Source: Lachnoclostridium phytofermentans (GTDB lineage: Bacteria; Bacillota; Clostridia; Lachnospirales; Lachnospiraceae). From it: a DNA stretch of 7,870 nucleotides. The notes below the pieces were generated by a model that saw only the letters and a list, made by a program, of their open reading frames with translations, was not told where the DNA came from and did no database searches. The position numbers were made by a program, and so were the translations under genes. Each line of letters opens with the position of its first letter. The first letter of the stretch is position 1. Below are positions 1-5,538 of the stretch, one piece after another. Where the stretch lies: contig DPVV01000539.1 in the NCBI GenBank assembly GCA_003526525.1, forward strand, positions 1-7,870, read 5' to 3'.

Positions 1-1
1 A

Positions 2-487
2 ATCATAGCAGCCGGTTTTATTATGGCGTTACTAGTAAATAAGTTTGTTATTATAAAAGTTGAGATACCATCTAGTTCTATGGAAAACACGGTTATGACA
101 GGAGATCGCCTTATTGGTAATAGGTTGTCTTATGTGATTTCAAAACCAAAGCGTGGTGATATCGTAATATTTAAATGGCCTGATGATCGATCTGAAAATT
201 ATATCAAGCGTATTATTGGTTTACCGAATGAAACTGTAACAATCAAAGATGGTAAAGTATACATAAACCATTCGGAAACTCCACTAGACGAGCCATATTT
301 GAAAGAGCCTATGATGCCAGAAGAAGATATGGAATTTCAAGTTCCAGAAGACTGTTATTTTTGCCTAGGGGACAATCGAAATGTATCGGAAGATGCGAGA
401 TATTGGATTAACAAATATGTTCCTCGTAAAGATATCATTGGGAAACCTTTATTCCGTTATTCACCAAAATTAGGATTAGTAAAATAG
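2..487 (+). CDS. Signal peptidase I (SPase I, S26 family), 5'-truncated by the window edge
   Basis: Membrane-anchored serine protease that removes signal peptides from exported proteins on the outer face of the membrane. The reading frame is open to the window edge, so the true start and most of the N-terminal membrane anchor lie upstream; the first in-frame ATG, at 23, is internal. Counting from that ATG, the sequence shows the end of a hydrophobic segment (1-13), the catalytic-serine box IPSSSMENT (Ser19, where SGSM is usual), the general-base lysine in YIKRIIGLP (Lys62), and the conserved box GDNRNVSEDARYW followed by IIGKPLFRYSP. The order and spacing match the single-Lys, Gram-positive SPase I type. 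It could be one of several paralogues in the genome. It is followed by a strong terminator and converges with the next gene. Confidence 0.93.
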   Translation: MIAAGFIMALLVNKFVIIKVEIPSSSMENTVMTGDRLIGNRLSYVISKPKRGDIVIFKWPDDRSENYIKRIIGLPNETVTIKDGKVYINHSETPLDEPYLKEPMMPEEDMEFQVPEDCYFCLGDNRNVSEDARYWINKYVPRKDIIGKPLFRYSPKLGLVK

Positions 488-536
488 ATAAGCATCATAG
501 CCAATCGTCTATATCAATGATAAGATAATAAAACAA

Positions 537-605
537 CCTTATATACAATAAAAAACAGCCTCATTCTTATTTGAACTGAAGCTGTTTTTTATTGTTTATA
601 TAAGG
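537..605. terminator. Long bidirectional intrinsic terminator
   Basis: A near-perfect inverted repeat. The left arm begins CCTTATATA and ends in AATAAAAAACAGC (559). The right arm begins GCTGTTTTTTATT (581) and ends in TATATAAGG. The core CAGC/GCTG stem can extend inward by CTCA/TGAA with one mismatch. Six A's (550-555) and six T's (585-590) flank the core symmetrically, so both strands give a hairpin followed by a U-tract. It lies between convergent genes and can end transcripts of both the signal peptidase gene and the 659-1186 gene. Confidence 0.85.
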
Positions 606-658
606 TTTTAGTTATTTGTTATTTTCATAAGAATTAATAGAATAACCAATGATCTACT

Positions 659-1186
659 TTATAAGATAGAGTTATAAAGAGTAATACTTGGTGTCATTGC
701 TATATATGGTGCTGTTATAATTGCTAAGTAAATTGATAAACGATTTACTTGAGCTTTGCTTAGGTTTGTTTTCCTAAATGAGAAAAATCTATTCATGATA
801 TAACAAATGAATGCTGAAAAAGCAACCACAGCGATAATAAATATAGCAGAGGTTAGATGGGAATATGGATTCGTAGCTATTGGTATTGTAAGGTTTTCTA
901 TTAGCCATTCTCCTTTTGGCATTGTTTCCGATATAAACTGGGTAGAAAATAAAATGCCACATGTGATAGGATAACCAATAAATCCATAGAGCGTATTCCA
1001 AATAATAGATTTCTTCCATACAGAGGATACATCATCATATCCCATATATTTTAATCCACCGAGAAGAACAAAGCTTGCTAAGATAAACTGTGTTGCAATT
1101 AAAAATATCCAAGTATTTGGCATTAATAATAGAAACCAAATTGGATAAAGAGCAGTAACATCATAAAGTTTTACATATTTTTTCAT
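659..1186 (-). CDS. Small integral membrane protein of unknown function
   Basis: I do not recognise this 175-aa protein. It is very hydrophobic, with probable membrane segments at about 14-22, 26-45, 61-80, 113-132 and 151-172. They are separated by short polar stretches such as KYMGYDDVSSVWKKS and a basic loop FRKTNLSKAQVNR, which suggests a cytoplasmic face. No catalytic or metal-binding motif is evident. The start is supported by GGAG six bases before the ATG; another ATG four bases upstream is out of frame. It stands alone, convergent with the signal peptidase gene and divergent from the SpoIID-family gene, with a probable promoter near 1285-1312 on the minus strand. Coding status rests on length, hydrophobic pattern, ribosome binding site and terminator; function cannot be assigned. 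The 76-codon ORF inside it in another frame is a shadow. Confidence 0.75.
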   Translation of the reverse strand: MKKYVKLYDVTALYPIWFLLLMPNTWIFLIATQFILASFVLLGGLKYMGYDDVSSVWKKSIIWNTLYGFIGYPITCGILFSTQFISETMPKGEWLIENLTIPIATNPYSHLTSAIFIIAVVAFSAFICYIMNRFFSFRKTNLSKAQVNRLSIYLAIITAPYIAMTPSITLYNSIL

Positions 1187-1284
1187 TCATAACTCCATTT
1201 CAATACATGATTTTTCGTAATTAGATTTGTGCCATGGAACATGCAGACACGAAATGTGGTTTAAAAATTCTACACATAAATACT

Positions 1285-1312
1285 ATTATAATGAAAAAAG
1301 CAAATTATACAA
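1285..1312 (-). promoter_or_regulatory. Probable sigma-A promoter for the 659-1186 membrane protein
   Basis: Read on the minus strand, TTGTAT (1312-1307) and a perfect TATAAT (1290-1285) are separated by 16 bp. The -35 matches consensus at only three positions, so the call rests mainly on the -10 and on the location about 100 bp upstream of the start codon at 1186. Confidence 0.45.
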
Positions 1313-1321
1313 CAGCTAAGG

Positions 1322-1350
1322 TAGATTTTTTACAAAAAAACTATTATAAT
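1322..1350 (+). promoter_or_regulatory. Possible promoter for the SpoIID-family gene
   Basis: A perfect TATAAT at 1345-1350 has only a weak -35 (TAGATT, 1322-1327) at 17 bp spacing. A start near 1357 would produce a leader of about 120 nt containing the structured element at 1380-1472. SpoIID itself is sigma-E dependent in Bacillus, and TATACAAC at 1306-1313 slightly resembles a sigma-E -10, but I see no matching -35. The sigma factor is therefore unresolved. Confidence 0.4.
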
Positions 1351-1379
1351 ACATAACAGATGTGAAGTTAGGAGTAGAA

Positions 1380-1478
1380 GAGTGAAAGCTTTTTAATCTT
1401 TCGCTCACCAAGTTTGTGCTGCGCCAAACTTGAGCCATTCGCTGTTCCTAAAAGACAGCCGCAGCATGGAGGCTAAGA
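1380..1478 (+). ncRNA. Structured 5' leader (candidate cis-regulatory RNA) of the SpoIID-family gene
   Basis: About 53% G+C over 1398-1474, in strongly AT-rich surroundings. Hairpin A pairs 1380-1388 with 1398-1406 (9 bp, one G-U). Hairpin B pairs AAGTTTG (1410-1416) with CAAACTT (1425-1431) around the 8-nt loop TGCTGCGC. Hairpin C pairs GCTGT (1441-1445) with ACAGC (1455-1459). Seven bases of loop B (TGCTGCG, 1417-1423) are perfectly complementary to CGCAGCA (1460-1466), giving a possible pseudoknot that ends one base before the Shine-Dalgarno GGAGG (1468-1472). An alternative pairing of CCAT (1435-1438) with ATGG (1466-1469) would mask part of that site. I do not recognise a known riboswitch class. 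It may instead be a copy of a dispersed repeat. Confidence 0.5.
1382..1396 (+). other. Possible 4-codon upstream ORF (MKAF) in the leader
   Basis: GTG AAA GCT TTT TAA is preceded by AGGAG at 1370-1374 with a 7-nt spacer, which is good spacing. It lies inside hairpin A, so a ribosome there would disrupt that stem. It is too short to be a product of its own; if translated, it would act as a leader peptide. The match could be chance. Confidence 0.25.
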
Positions 1479-3170
1479 ATGACAATTGAAAAAAACAGGG
1501 GACGAAGCCTTTACCATGTTAAATTATCATATATTGGCTTTTTCTTAATTATATTTATTTCAATCATGCCAAGTGTACAAGTATCTGCACAAAATTTATT
1601 GAAGAATCAAGCTCCTTCCTCGGTTCCGCTTGTAAATAATAAAAAAGAAATGACAGATATTCGAGTAGGACTCCATGAAAAGTATGAAGGTAATTCATCA
1701 ATTGAGCTTAAAACTTCAGAAATAGCACTCGGATATTGTATTAATGATAAGTATCGTTCTGAAGTTAGTTTTCAATCAAGGAATGGATTTACTTTTCAGC
1801 CTGCGAAAGGTAATTATTACGTTTTGTCTACATCTTTTTCCACTTATGAGGAAGCCAAAAAAGTTGCAGACAAGATTGCGAAATTAGGGGTACCAGCCAT
1901 ACCAACGGTAATTTATCGGAATCATTACCGTGTCTATGTTGGTGGTGATATGAGTAGTTCGAGCTTTTCTGCGATGTATCAAAAAATAAAAGGTAAGCTT
2001 GGGTATACTTATTTAGGACCAGTAAAAAATAATAAGCATCGAGTATTGATGTCTGGAGATGGTGCCACGCTCTTAATTGATGGAGGGATTGAAAATGCCT
2101 ATCCTCAGATAAAACCAATCTCTAGAAACAGTAAAAATGTCGCTTTGATCGATTTGGGCGAACGGTCGTATCGAGGGAGATTAGAGATCGGCTGTTATGG
2201 CAAGACTTCATTAACTGCAGTAAACATAATTAATATTGAATCTTATCTTCTTGGTGTTGTACCTTGTGAGATGGTTAGCAGTTGGCCAATAGAAAGCTTG
2301 AAGGCGCAAGCTGTTTGCGCAAGAAGTTATGCCCTAACAAAAACAGATTATACAGCTGATTCTAACGCGAAAAAGCCATACTCTATAGAAGATACGCAAA
2401 CAAATCAGGTTTACCGTGGTTATGGTTATGAGACGAAACAGGCTACAGCAGCAGTTGCAGCTACCCAAGGAGAAGTAGTAAAATACCATGGAAAGATGAT
2501 TACCTCCTATTACTCCTCAACAAGCGGGGGAAGAACTGAGGCGTCTGAAGATGTGTGGGGTAGTAAGCTACCTTATTTACGAAGTGTTGTAGATAAGCAT
2601 GAAAAAATTCCTGAAAAAGGCCCTTGGGTTAAGGAATTTACAAAATCTGAAATACAAGCTATTCTTGAGAGAAATGAAAAGAGCGTAGGAAATGTAAAAA
2701 AAGTCTCGCCAAGCATTTTAACAGCATCTAATCGAGTATACTCTTTAAAAGTTACTGGTACAGAAGGTAGTACTTTGATTAGCACCAATAGTTTACGTAG
2801 CATGTTTTCGCTCCCAAGTACCAAGTTTAAAATTATTAATTATCAGGATCAACCTGATGTTGTTACGGTAAAAGGAAGCCAAAGTAGTAAAACAAGAGCA
2901 TTAAAAAACAGCTATGTAATCAGTGCGAATAATAAAGTTAGCTCATTAAATAGTATAAAAGAACAGTATATCGTAAAAAGCGCGGATAACTTAACGAATT
3001 TCTTAAAGAATGCTCCGAATAATTCGAATACTTATTACTTCGCTGGTATGGGCTTTGGTCATGGTGTTGGAATGAGTCAGTCTGGTGCAAGGGGAATGGC
3101 ATTAGAAGGATTTCGATATACAGAAATCATTTCTTTTTATTATAATGGATGTGTTGTAGGGCAATATTAA
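1479..3170 (+). CDS. Secreted SPOR + SpoIID-family peptidoglycan lytic transglycosylase (SpoIID/LytB domain)
   Basis: A 563-aa exported protein. Residues 1-37 are a signal peptide or anchor: basic N-terminus, then a hydrophobic run with a likely cut at VSA|QN. Residues about 111-173 (GNYYVLSTSFSTYEEA ... HYRVYVGGDMSS) fit a SPOR domain, a family that binds glycan strands lacking stem peptides. From about 232 to the C-terminus is the SpoIID domain: VVPCEMVSSWP, whose Glu264 corresponds to the catalytic glutamate of SpoIID; LKAQAVCARSYAL; YYSSTSGGRTEASEDVWG; and GHGVGMSQSGA at 527-537. A Ser/Lys/Asn-rich stretch (about 455-515) interrupts the domain before the C-terminal motif. SpoIID cuts denuded glycan during spore engulfment; LytB-type relatives work with amidases in growing cells. 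At 563 aa it is longer than Bacillus SpoIID (about 340 aa), and no spoIIIC/spoIIQ-type neighbours are visible, so it may be a paralogue rather than the engulfment enzyme. GGAGG lies 6 nt before the ATG. Confidence 0.88.
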   Translation: MTIEKNRGRSLYHVKLSYIGFFLIIFISIMPSVQVSAQNLLKNQAPSSVPLVNNKKEMTDIRVGLHEKYEGNSSIELKTSEIALGYCINDKYRSEVSFQSRNGFTFQPAKGNYYVLSTSFSTYEEAKKVADKIAKLGVPAIPTVIYRNHYRVYVGGDMSSSSFSAMYQKIKGKLGYTYLGPVKNNKHRVLMSGDGATLLIDGGIENAYPQIKPISRNSKNVALIDLGERSYRGRLEIGCYGKTSLTAVNIINIESYLLGVVPCEMVSSWPIESLKAQAVCARSYALTKTDYTADSNAKKPYSIEDTQTNQVYRGYGYETKQATAAVAATQGEVVKYHGKMITSYYSSTSGGRTEASEDVWGSKLPYLRSVVDKHEKIPEKGPWVKEFTKSEIQAILERNEKSVGNVKKVSPSILTASNRVYSLKVTGTEGSTLISTNSLRSMFSLPSTKFKIINYQDQPDVVTVKGSQSSKTRALKNSYVISANNKVSSLNSIKEQYIVKSADNLTNFLKNAPNNSNTYYFAGMGFGHGVGMSQSGARGMALEGFRYTEIISFYYNGCVVGQY

Positions 3171-3203
3171 ATATATAATAAGGACAATAACATAAAATCC
3201 ATT

Positions 3204-3473
3204 GTTTGTATAAAAGATCTTGTTCAAAAAAATACAACAATAACATATAGAGTTATAATAGTTTGTATAAAAGATCATGTCCAATAGACTTAAATAATTA
3301 TAATAGTTTGTATAAAAGATCATGTTCAATAGACTAATATAATTATAATAGTTTGTATAGAAGATCATGTTCAATAGACTTATAGAATTATAATAGTTTG
3401 TATATAAGATTATGTTCAATAGACTAATAGAGTTATAATATGTAAAAAGGTTATGATCAATAGAAAAATAACG
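3204..3473. repeat. 45-bp AT-rich tandem repeat array
   Basis: Four consecutive units of exactly 45 bp start at 3261, 3306, 3351 and 3396. Each begins GTTTGTATA, carries AAGAT(C/T)ATGT(T/C)CAATAGAC in the middle and ends TTATAATA. A diverged 57-bp copy precedes them (3204-3260) and a decayed partial copy follows (from 3441). Neighbouring units differ at only a few positions. Across each junction TTATA and TATAA form an 8-nt-spaced inverted repeat. The period is divisible by three, so the minus strand stays open as a 105-codon ORF of repeated 15-aa blocks; it begins at a TTG, has no ribosome binding site and overlaps the SpoIID-family gene, so I do not call it a gene. No clear terminator for the upstream gene is visible here. 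Confidence 0.9.
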
Positions 3474-3490
3474 ATAGCCTATAAAAATAG

Positions 3491-3521
3491 TTTACTTAAA
3501 AATCTGAAGTAGTTATACAAT
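3491..3521 (+). promoter_or_regulatory. Probable sigma-A promoter for queA
   Basis: TTTACT (3491-3496) and TATACA (3514-3519) have a 17-bp spacer; TACAAT (3516-3521) is the alternative -10 at 19 bp. A start near 3527 gives a leader of about 70 nt. That leader contains an 8-bp hairpin, AGGATAAA (3525-3532) with TTTATCCT (3544-3551), and a small GCGT/ACGC stem (3568-3582) just before the ribosome binding site. Neither is followed by a U-tract, and I see no preQ1 riboswitch signature. Confidence 0.45.
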
Positions 3522-3597
3522 ATTAGGATAAAATTTTAATCAATTTATCCTTATTACAACATAATATGCGTGTAAGATACGCGGAATGGAGAACATC

Positions 3598-4677
3598 ATG
3601 AAAAAACAGGATTTTTATTTTGATTTACCAGAAGAATTAATTGCACAAGACCCTTTAGAGGATCGTTCTAGCTCAAGGCTCTTGGTTTTAGATAAAAACA
3701 GCGGTAAAGTTACACATCATATTTTTAAGGAGATTGTAAAATATCTTAAGAAGGGTGATTGCCTTGTCCTTAACAATACGAAAGTTATTCCAGCTAGATT
3801 AATGGGGGAGAGAATCATTGAGAAGGTACCATTAGCTCCGGGTCATAGTTATGGTAAAGAAGGAACACCAATAGAACTCTTACTGTTAAAAAGAAGACCA
3901 GATGATATTTGGGAAACTCTAGTTCGTCCTGGTAAAAAGGCGAAAGTAGGTACAAAGATAAGTTTCGGAGATGGTAAGTTAATTGGTGAAATTATTGATG
4001 TAGTTGAAGAAGGAAATCGTCTTGTTAAGTTTACTTACCAAGGTATCTTTGAAGAAATATTAGATGAACTTGGGCAGATGCCACTTCCTCCATATATCAC
4101 GCATGAGTTAGCTGATAAAAATAGATATCAAACGGTATATGCAAAACATGAGGGATCTGCAGCTGCGCCTACTGCGGGACTACACTTTACAAAGGAACTT
4201 TTGAAACAAATTGAGGATATGGGTGTTATTATTGCAAATGTAACTCTTCATGTTGGACTAGGTACTTTTCGCCCTGTAAAAGAAGATGAAATCTTAGATC
4301 ATCATATGCATTCTGAAGTATACCAAGTAGAAGAGAGTGAAGCAAAAAAAATAAATGATGCGAAGCGAGCTGGTGGAAGAATCATTTGTGTTGGTACAAC
4401 AAGTTGTAGAACAATTGAATCCGCTGCGGATGAGAATGGTTTTGTACAAGCAAAAAGTGGTGCAACAGAGATTTTTATCTATCCTGGATACAAATTTAAA
4501 GTGTTGAATTGTCTGATTACGAATTTTCACCTGCCAGAATCTACTTTAGTAATGCTAGTATCTGCTCTTGCAGGAAGAGAACATATCATAGCAGCCTATG
4601 AGGAAGCAGTGAAAGAAAGATATCGTTTCTTCTCTTTTGGTGATGCTATGTTTATAACAGATGATATTATGGAATAG
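3598..4677 (+). CDS. queA: S-adenosylmethionine:tRNA ribosyltransferase-isomerase (QueA)
   Basis: Transfers and isomerises the ribosyl part of S-adenosylmethionine onto preQ1 already inserted at the wobble position of GUN-anticodon tRNAs, giving epoxyqueuosine; cytoplasmic. Family motifs appear in order: [22 protein letters not shown] at the N-terminus (residues 8-29), [16 protein letters not shown] (53-68), PTAGLHFT (191-198), [10 protein letters not shown] (about 218-227), the MHSEVY and GTTSCRTIE boxes, [18 protein letters not shown] (309-326) and [12 protein letters not shown] near the end. The product has 359 aa, slightly long for the family because of an insert around 75-92 ([14 protein letters not shown]). 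The start at 3598 is preferred over the in-frame ATG at 3586, because GGAG (3588-3591) lies 6 nt before 3598 and the next residues fit the usual N-terminus. It has its own promoter and terminator. The usual partner tgt is absent from the 3.2 kb downstream. Confidence 0.97.
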   Translation: MKKQDFYFDLPEELIAQDPLEDRSSSRLLVLDKNSGKVTHHIFKEIVKYLKKGDCLVLNNTKVIPARLMGERIIEKVPLAPGHSYGKEGTPIELLLLKRRPDDIWETLVRPGKKAKVGTKISFGDGKLIGEIIDVVEEGNRLVKFTYQGIFEEILDELGQMPLPPYITHELADKNRYQTVYAKHEGSAAAPTAGLHFTKELLKQIEDMGVIIANVTLHVGLGTFRPVKEDEILDHHMHSEVYQVEESEAKKINDAKRAGGRIICVGTTSCRTIESAADENGFVQAKSGATEIFIYPGYKFKVLNCLITNFHLPESTLVMLVSALAGREHIIAAYEEAVKERYRFFSFGDAMFITDDIME

Positions 4678-4691
4678 GTTATTAACAAAAA

Positions 4692-4768
4692 GTGACTTTT
4701 ATCATTCAGTTAAGAAAAAGTACGCAAGCGTACTTTTTCTTGTTTGAGGATATAAGTCACATTTTTTT
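4692..4768 (+). terminator. Nested intrinsic terminator after queA
   Basis: An outer stem pairs GTGACTTTTATC (4692-4703) with GATATAAGTCAC (4749-4760), 11 of 12 paired, followed by seven T's (4762-4768). Inside it sits a perfect 13-bp hairpin, AGAAAAAGTACGC (4713-4725) with GCGTACTTTTTCT (4728-4740). Either can act as a terminator; the outer stem has the better U-tract. Confidence 0.85.
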
Positions 4769-4827
4769 ATGTCTGAAATTATTTTTTCTAGGTGTTAATA
4801 GATGAAATAAGAATATAAGAATAAAGT

Positions 4828-4883
4828 CTACAAATGTAGAATGAAGAAACTACTAATATAGAATATTATATCTACAGATGTAG
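4828..4883. promoter_or_regulatory. Three 22-bp-phased palindromes of BlaI/MecI/CopY operator type
   Basis: CTACAAATGTAG (4828-4839), CTACTAATATAG (4850-4861) and CTACAGATGTAG (4872-4883) start exactly 22 bp apart, and each is followed by AAT. The first and third contain TACA-N2-TGTA, the established core recognised by BlaI/MecI/CopY-family repressors; the middle one differs from the first at two positions. The 22-bp step is about two helical turns, so bound dimers would sit on one face. No such regulator and no clear promoter overlaps them in the window, and they lie about 320 bp upstream of the lyase promoter. Their use is inferred. Confidence 0.5.
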
Positions 4884-4913
4884 AATGATGTAATTTGGAG
4901 TCTAAAAGTATAG

Positions 4914-5180
4914 TTTTTAATAGATTACGAATTTACTTTGATGTGTGCGCTTACTGGAATTAGAAAGACAAACAATCGAATGCATTGAATTTTCTTCCGA
5001 TTTCATAAAAAACCATGTTTCTTTCGGTTCCTCAAAAATCTCCAATTACTATAATGAAGCAACAATTTTGCAAAAGAGTTCTTGATATGGTGTAATATTT
5101 TTATAAAGTAACAGGTAGGTAAAATATCTACACTTGGGGAGTTAATTTGTGTAGTTTGTATACGAACTGTTGCTAGATAA
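4914..5180. other. Intergenic stretch with no recognised gene
   Basis: No ORF with a ribosome binding site or recognisable protein similarity is visible on either strand. The only structure I see is CTACAC (5128-5133) and GTGTAG (5149-5154) as an inverted repeat with a 15-nt loop. These reuse the CTACA/TGTAG half-sites of the palindromes upstream. A decayed gene remnant cannot be excluded. Confidence 0.5.
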
Positions 5181-5229
5181 GTAAATAAATGTAAATAATT
5201 ATTGACATTACGTAAATAGTATTTATAAT
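5181..5229 (+). promoter_or_regulatory. Strong sigma-A promoter for the rhamnogalacturonan lyase, with phased upstream repeats
   Basis: A perfect TTGACA (5202-5207) and a perfect TATAAT (5224-5229) with a 16-bp spacer. Transcription would start near 5236, giving a leader of about 300 nt. The heptamer GTAAATA occurs at 5181, 5191 and 5212, steps of 10 and 21 bp, so on one helical face; these could be binding sites of a regulator or simply AT-rich flexure. No obvious catabolite-responsive (cre) element was found. Confidence 0.7.
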
Positions 5230-5250
5230 TTAATTATAATATACCATAAT

Positions 5251-5278
5251 TTGACATTTCTTTAATAGTATATACTTA
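5251..5278 (+). repeat. Partial duplicate of the lyase promoter
   Basis: TTGACATT followed by AATAGTAT recurs 49 bp downstream of the promoter at 5202, with 20 of the first 24 positions matching. The -35 is intact, but the base-for-base -10 equivalent is TACTTA; a TATACT at 5271-5276 would give a 14-bp spacer. It is either a weak second promoter or a decayed duplication. Confidence 0.5.
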
Positions 5279-5373
5279 TTCACTCAACCAATCTATTCAA
5301 TAATCCAAAATACCTTAAATATTCAAAGTTAATAAATACTTTATATATAACAGAACTTAAATTTATAACAAAT

Positions 5374-5402
5374 AGGACAAGTATTATATTATATGTCCTT
5401 TT
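5374..5402 (+). terminator. Terminator-like hairpin inside the lyase leader (possible attenuator)
   Basis: AGGACA (5374-5379) pairs with TGTCCT (5394-5399). The stem extends inward through TAT/ATA with a 2-nt bulge, and four T's cover 5399-5402. It lies downstream of the promoter and upstream of the lyase start, so if it terminates at all it would act as an attenuator. The U-tract is short, and termination is unproven. Confidence 0.4.
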
Positions 5403-5425
5403 AATCTTAACTTAATGAATTAATC

Positions 5426-5459
5426 AGGAGGTGGTACTATGAACAACATTGTAGAATGA
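5426..5459 (+). other. Six-codon upstream ORF (MNNIVE) with a near-perfect Shine-Dalgarno
   Basis: AGGAGGT (5426-5432) stands 6 nt before ATG at 5439, one of the strongest ribosome binding sites in the window, yet the frame ends at TGA (5457-5459) after MNNIVE. It lies between the terminator-like hairpin and the lyase start. It may be a leader peptide that controls the lyase mRNA, or the 5' remnant of a lost gene. Confidence 0.4.
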
Positions 5460-5488
5460 AGCTATACATAGATAAGGAAGTAGAATAA
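5456..5488 (+). other. Second upstream mini-ORF (MKLYIDKEVE), overlapping the first
   Basis: Its ATG (5456-5458) overlaps the TGA (5457-5459) of the six-codon ORF in the ATGA arrangement typical of translational coupling, and it stops at TAA (5486-5488). It has no Shine-Dalgarno of its own except by coupling. Read through the stop, the frame gives FEETIS and then another stop, which also fits a decayed gene. Confidence 0.25.
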
Positions 5489-5538
5489 TTTGAAGAAACT
5501 ATCTCTTAACCACAATTAGAATAAAGGAGGAAATGTTC

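Noticed and set aside
789..1019. 76-codon ORF on the minus strand inside the membrane-protein gene
   Set aside because: Lies wholly within the 175-aa gene in another frame and has no independent support.
1306..1313. Sigma-E -10 element for a sporulation promoter
   Set aside because: TATACAAC resembles the consensus but lacks a convincing -35 at 13-14 bp.
1828..2118. 96-codon antisense ORF in the SpoIID-family gene
   Set aside because: Antisense shadow of the SPOR-domain coding region; no family resemblance.
2573..2824. 83-codon antisense ORF in the SpoIID-family gene
   Set aside because: Antisense to a conserved domain; no family resemblance.
3204..3473. CRISPR array
   Set aside because: Units repeat over their whole 45 bp with no unique spacers, and no cas genes are present.
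3525..3597. preQ1 riboswitch before queA
   Set aside because: Only two small hairpins are present; the C-rich loop and A-rich tail of preQ1-I are missing, and neither hairpin is tied to the Shine-Dalgarno.
4294..4530. 78-codon antisense ORF in queA
   Set aside because: Overlaps the conserved QueA C-terminal motifs; His/Cys/Phe-rich shadow translation.
4914..5180. Decayed transposase or other pseudogene
   Set aside because: Six-frame reading gave no recognisable protein fragment.
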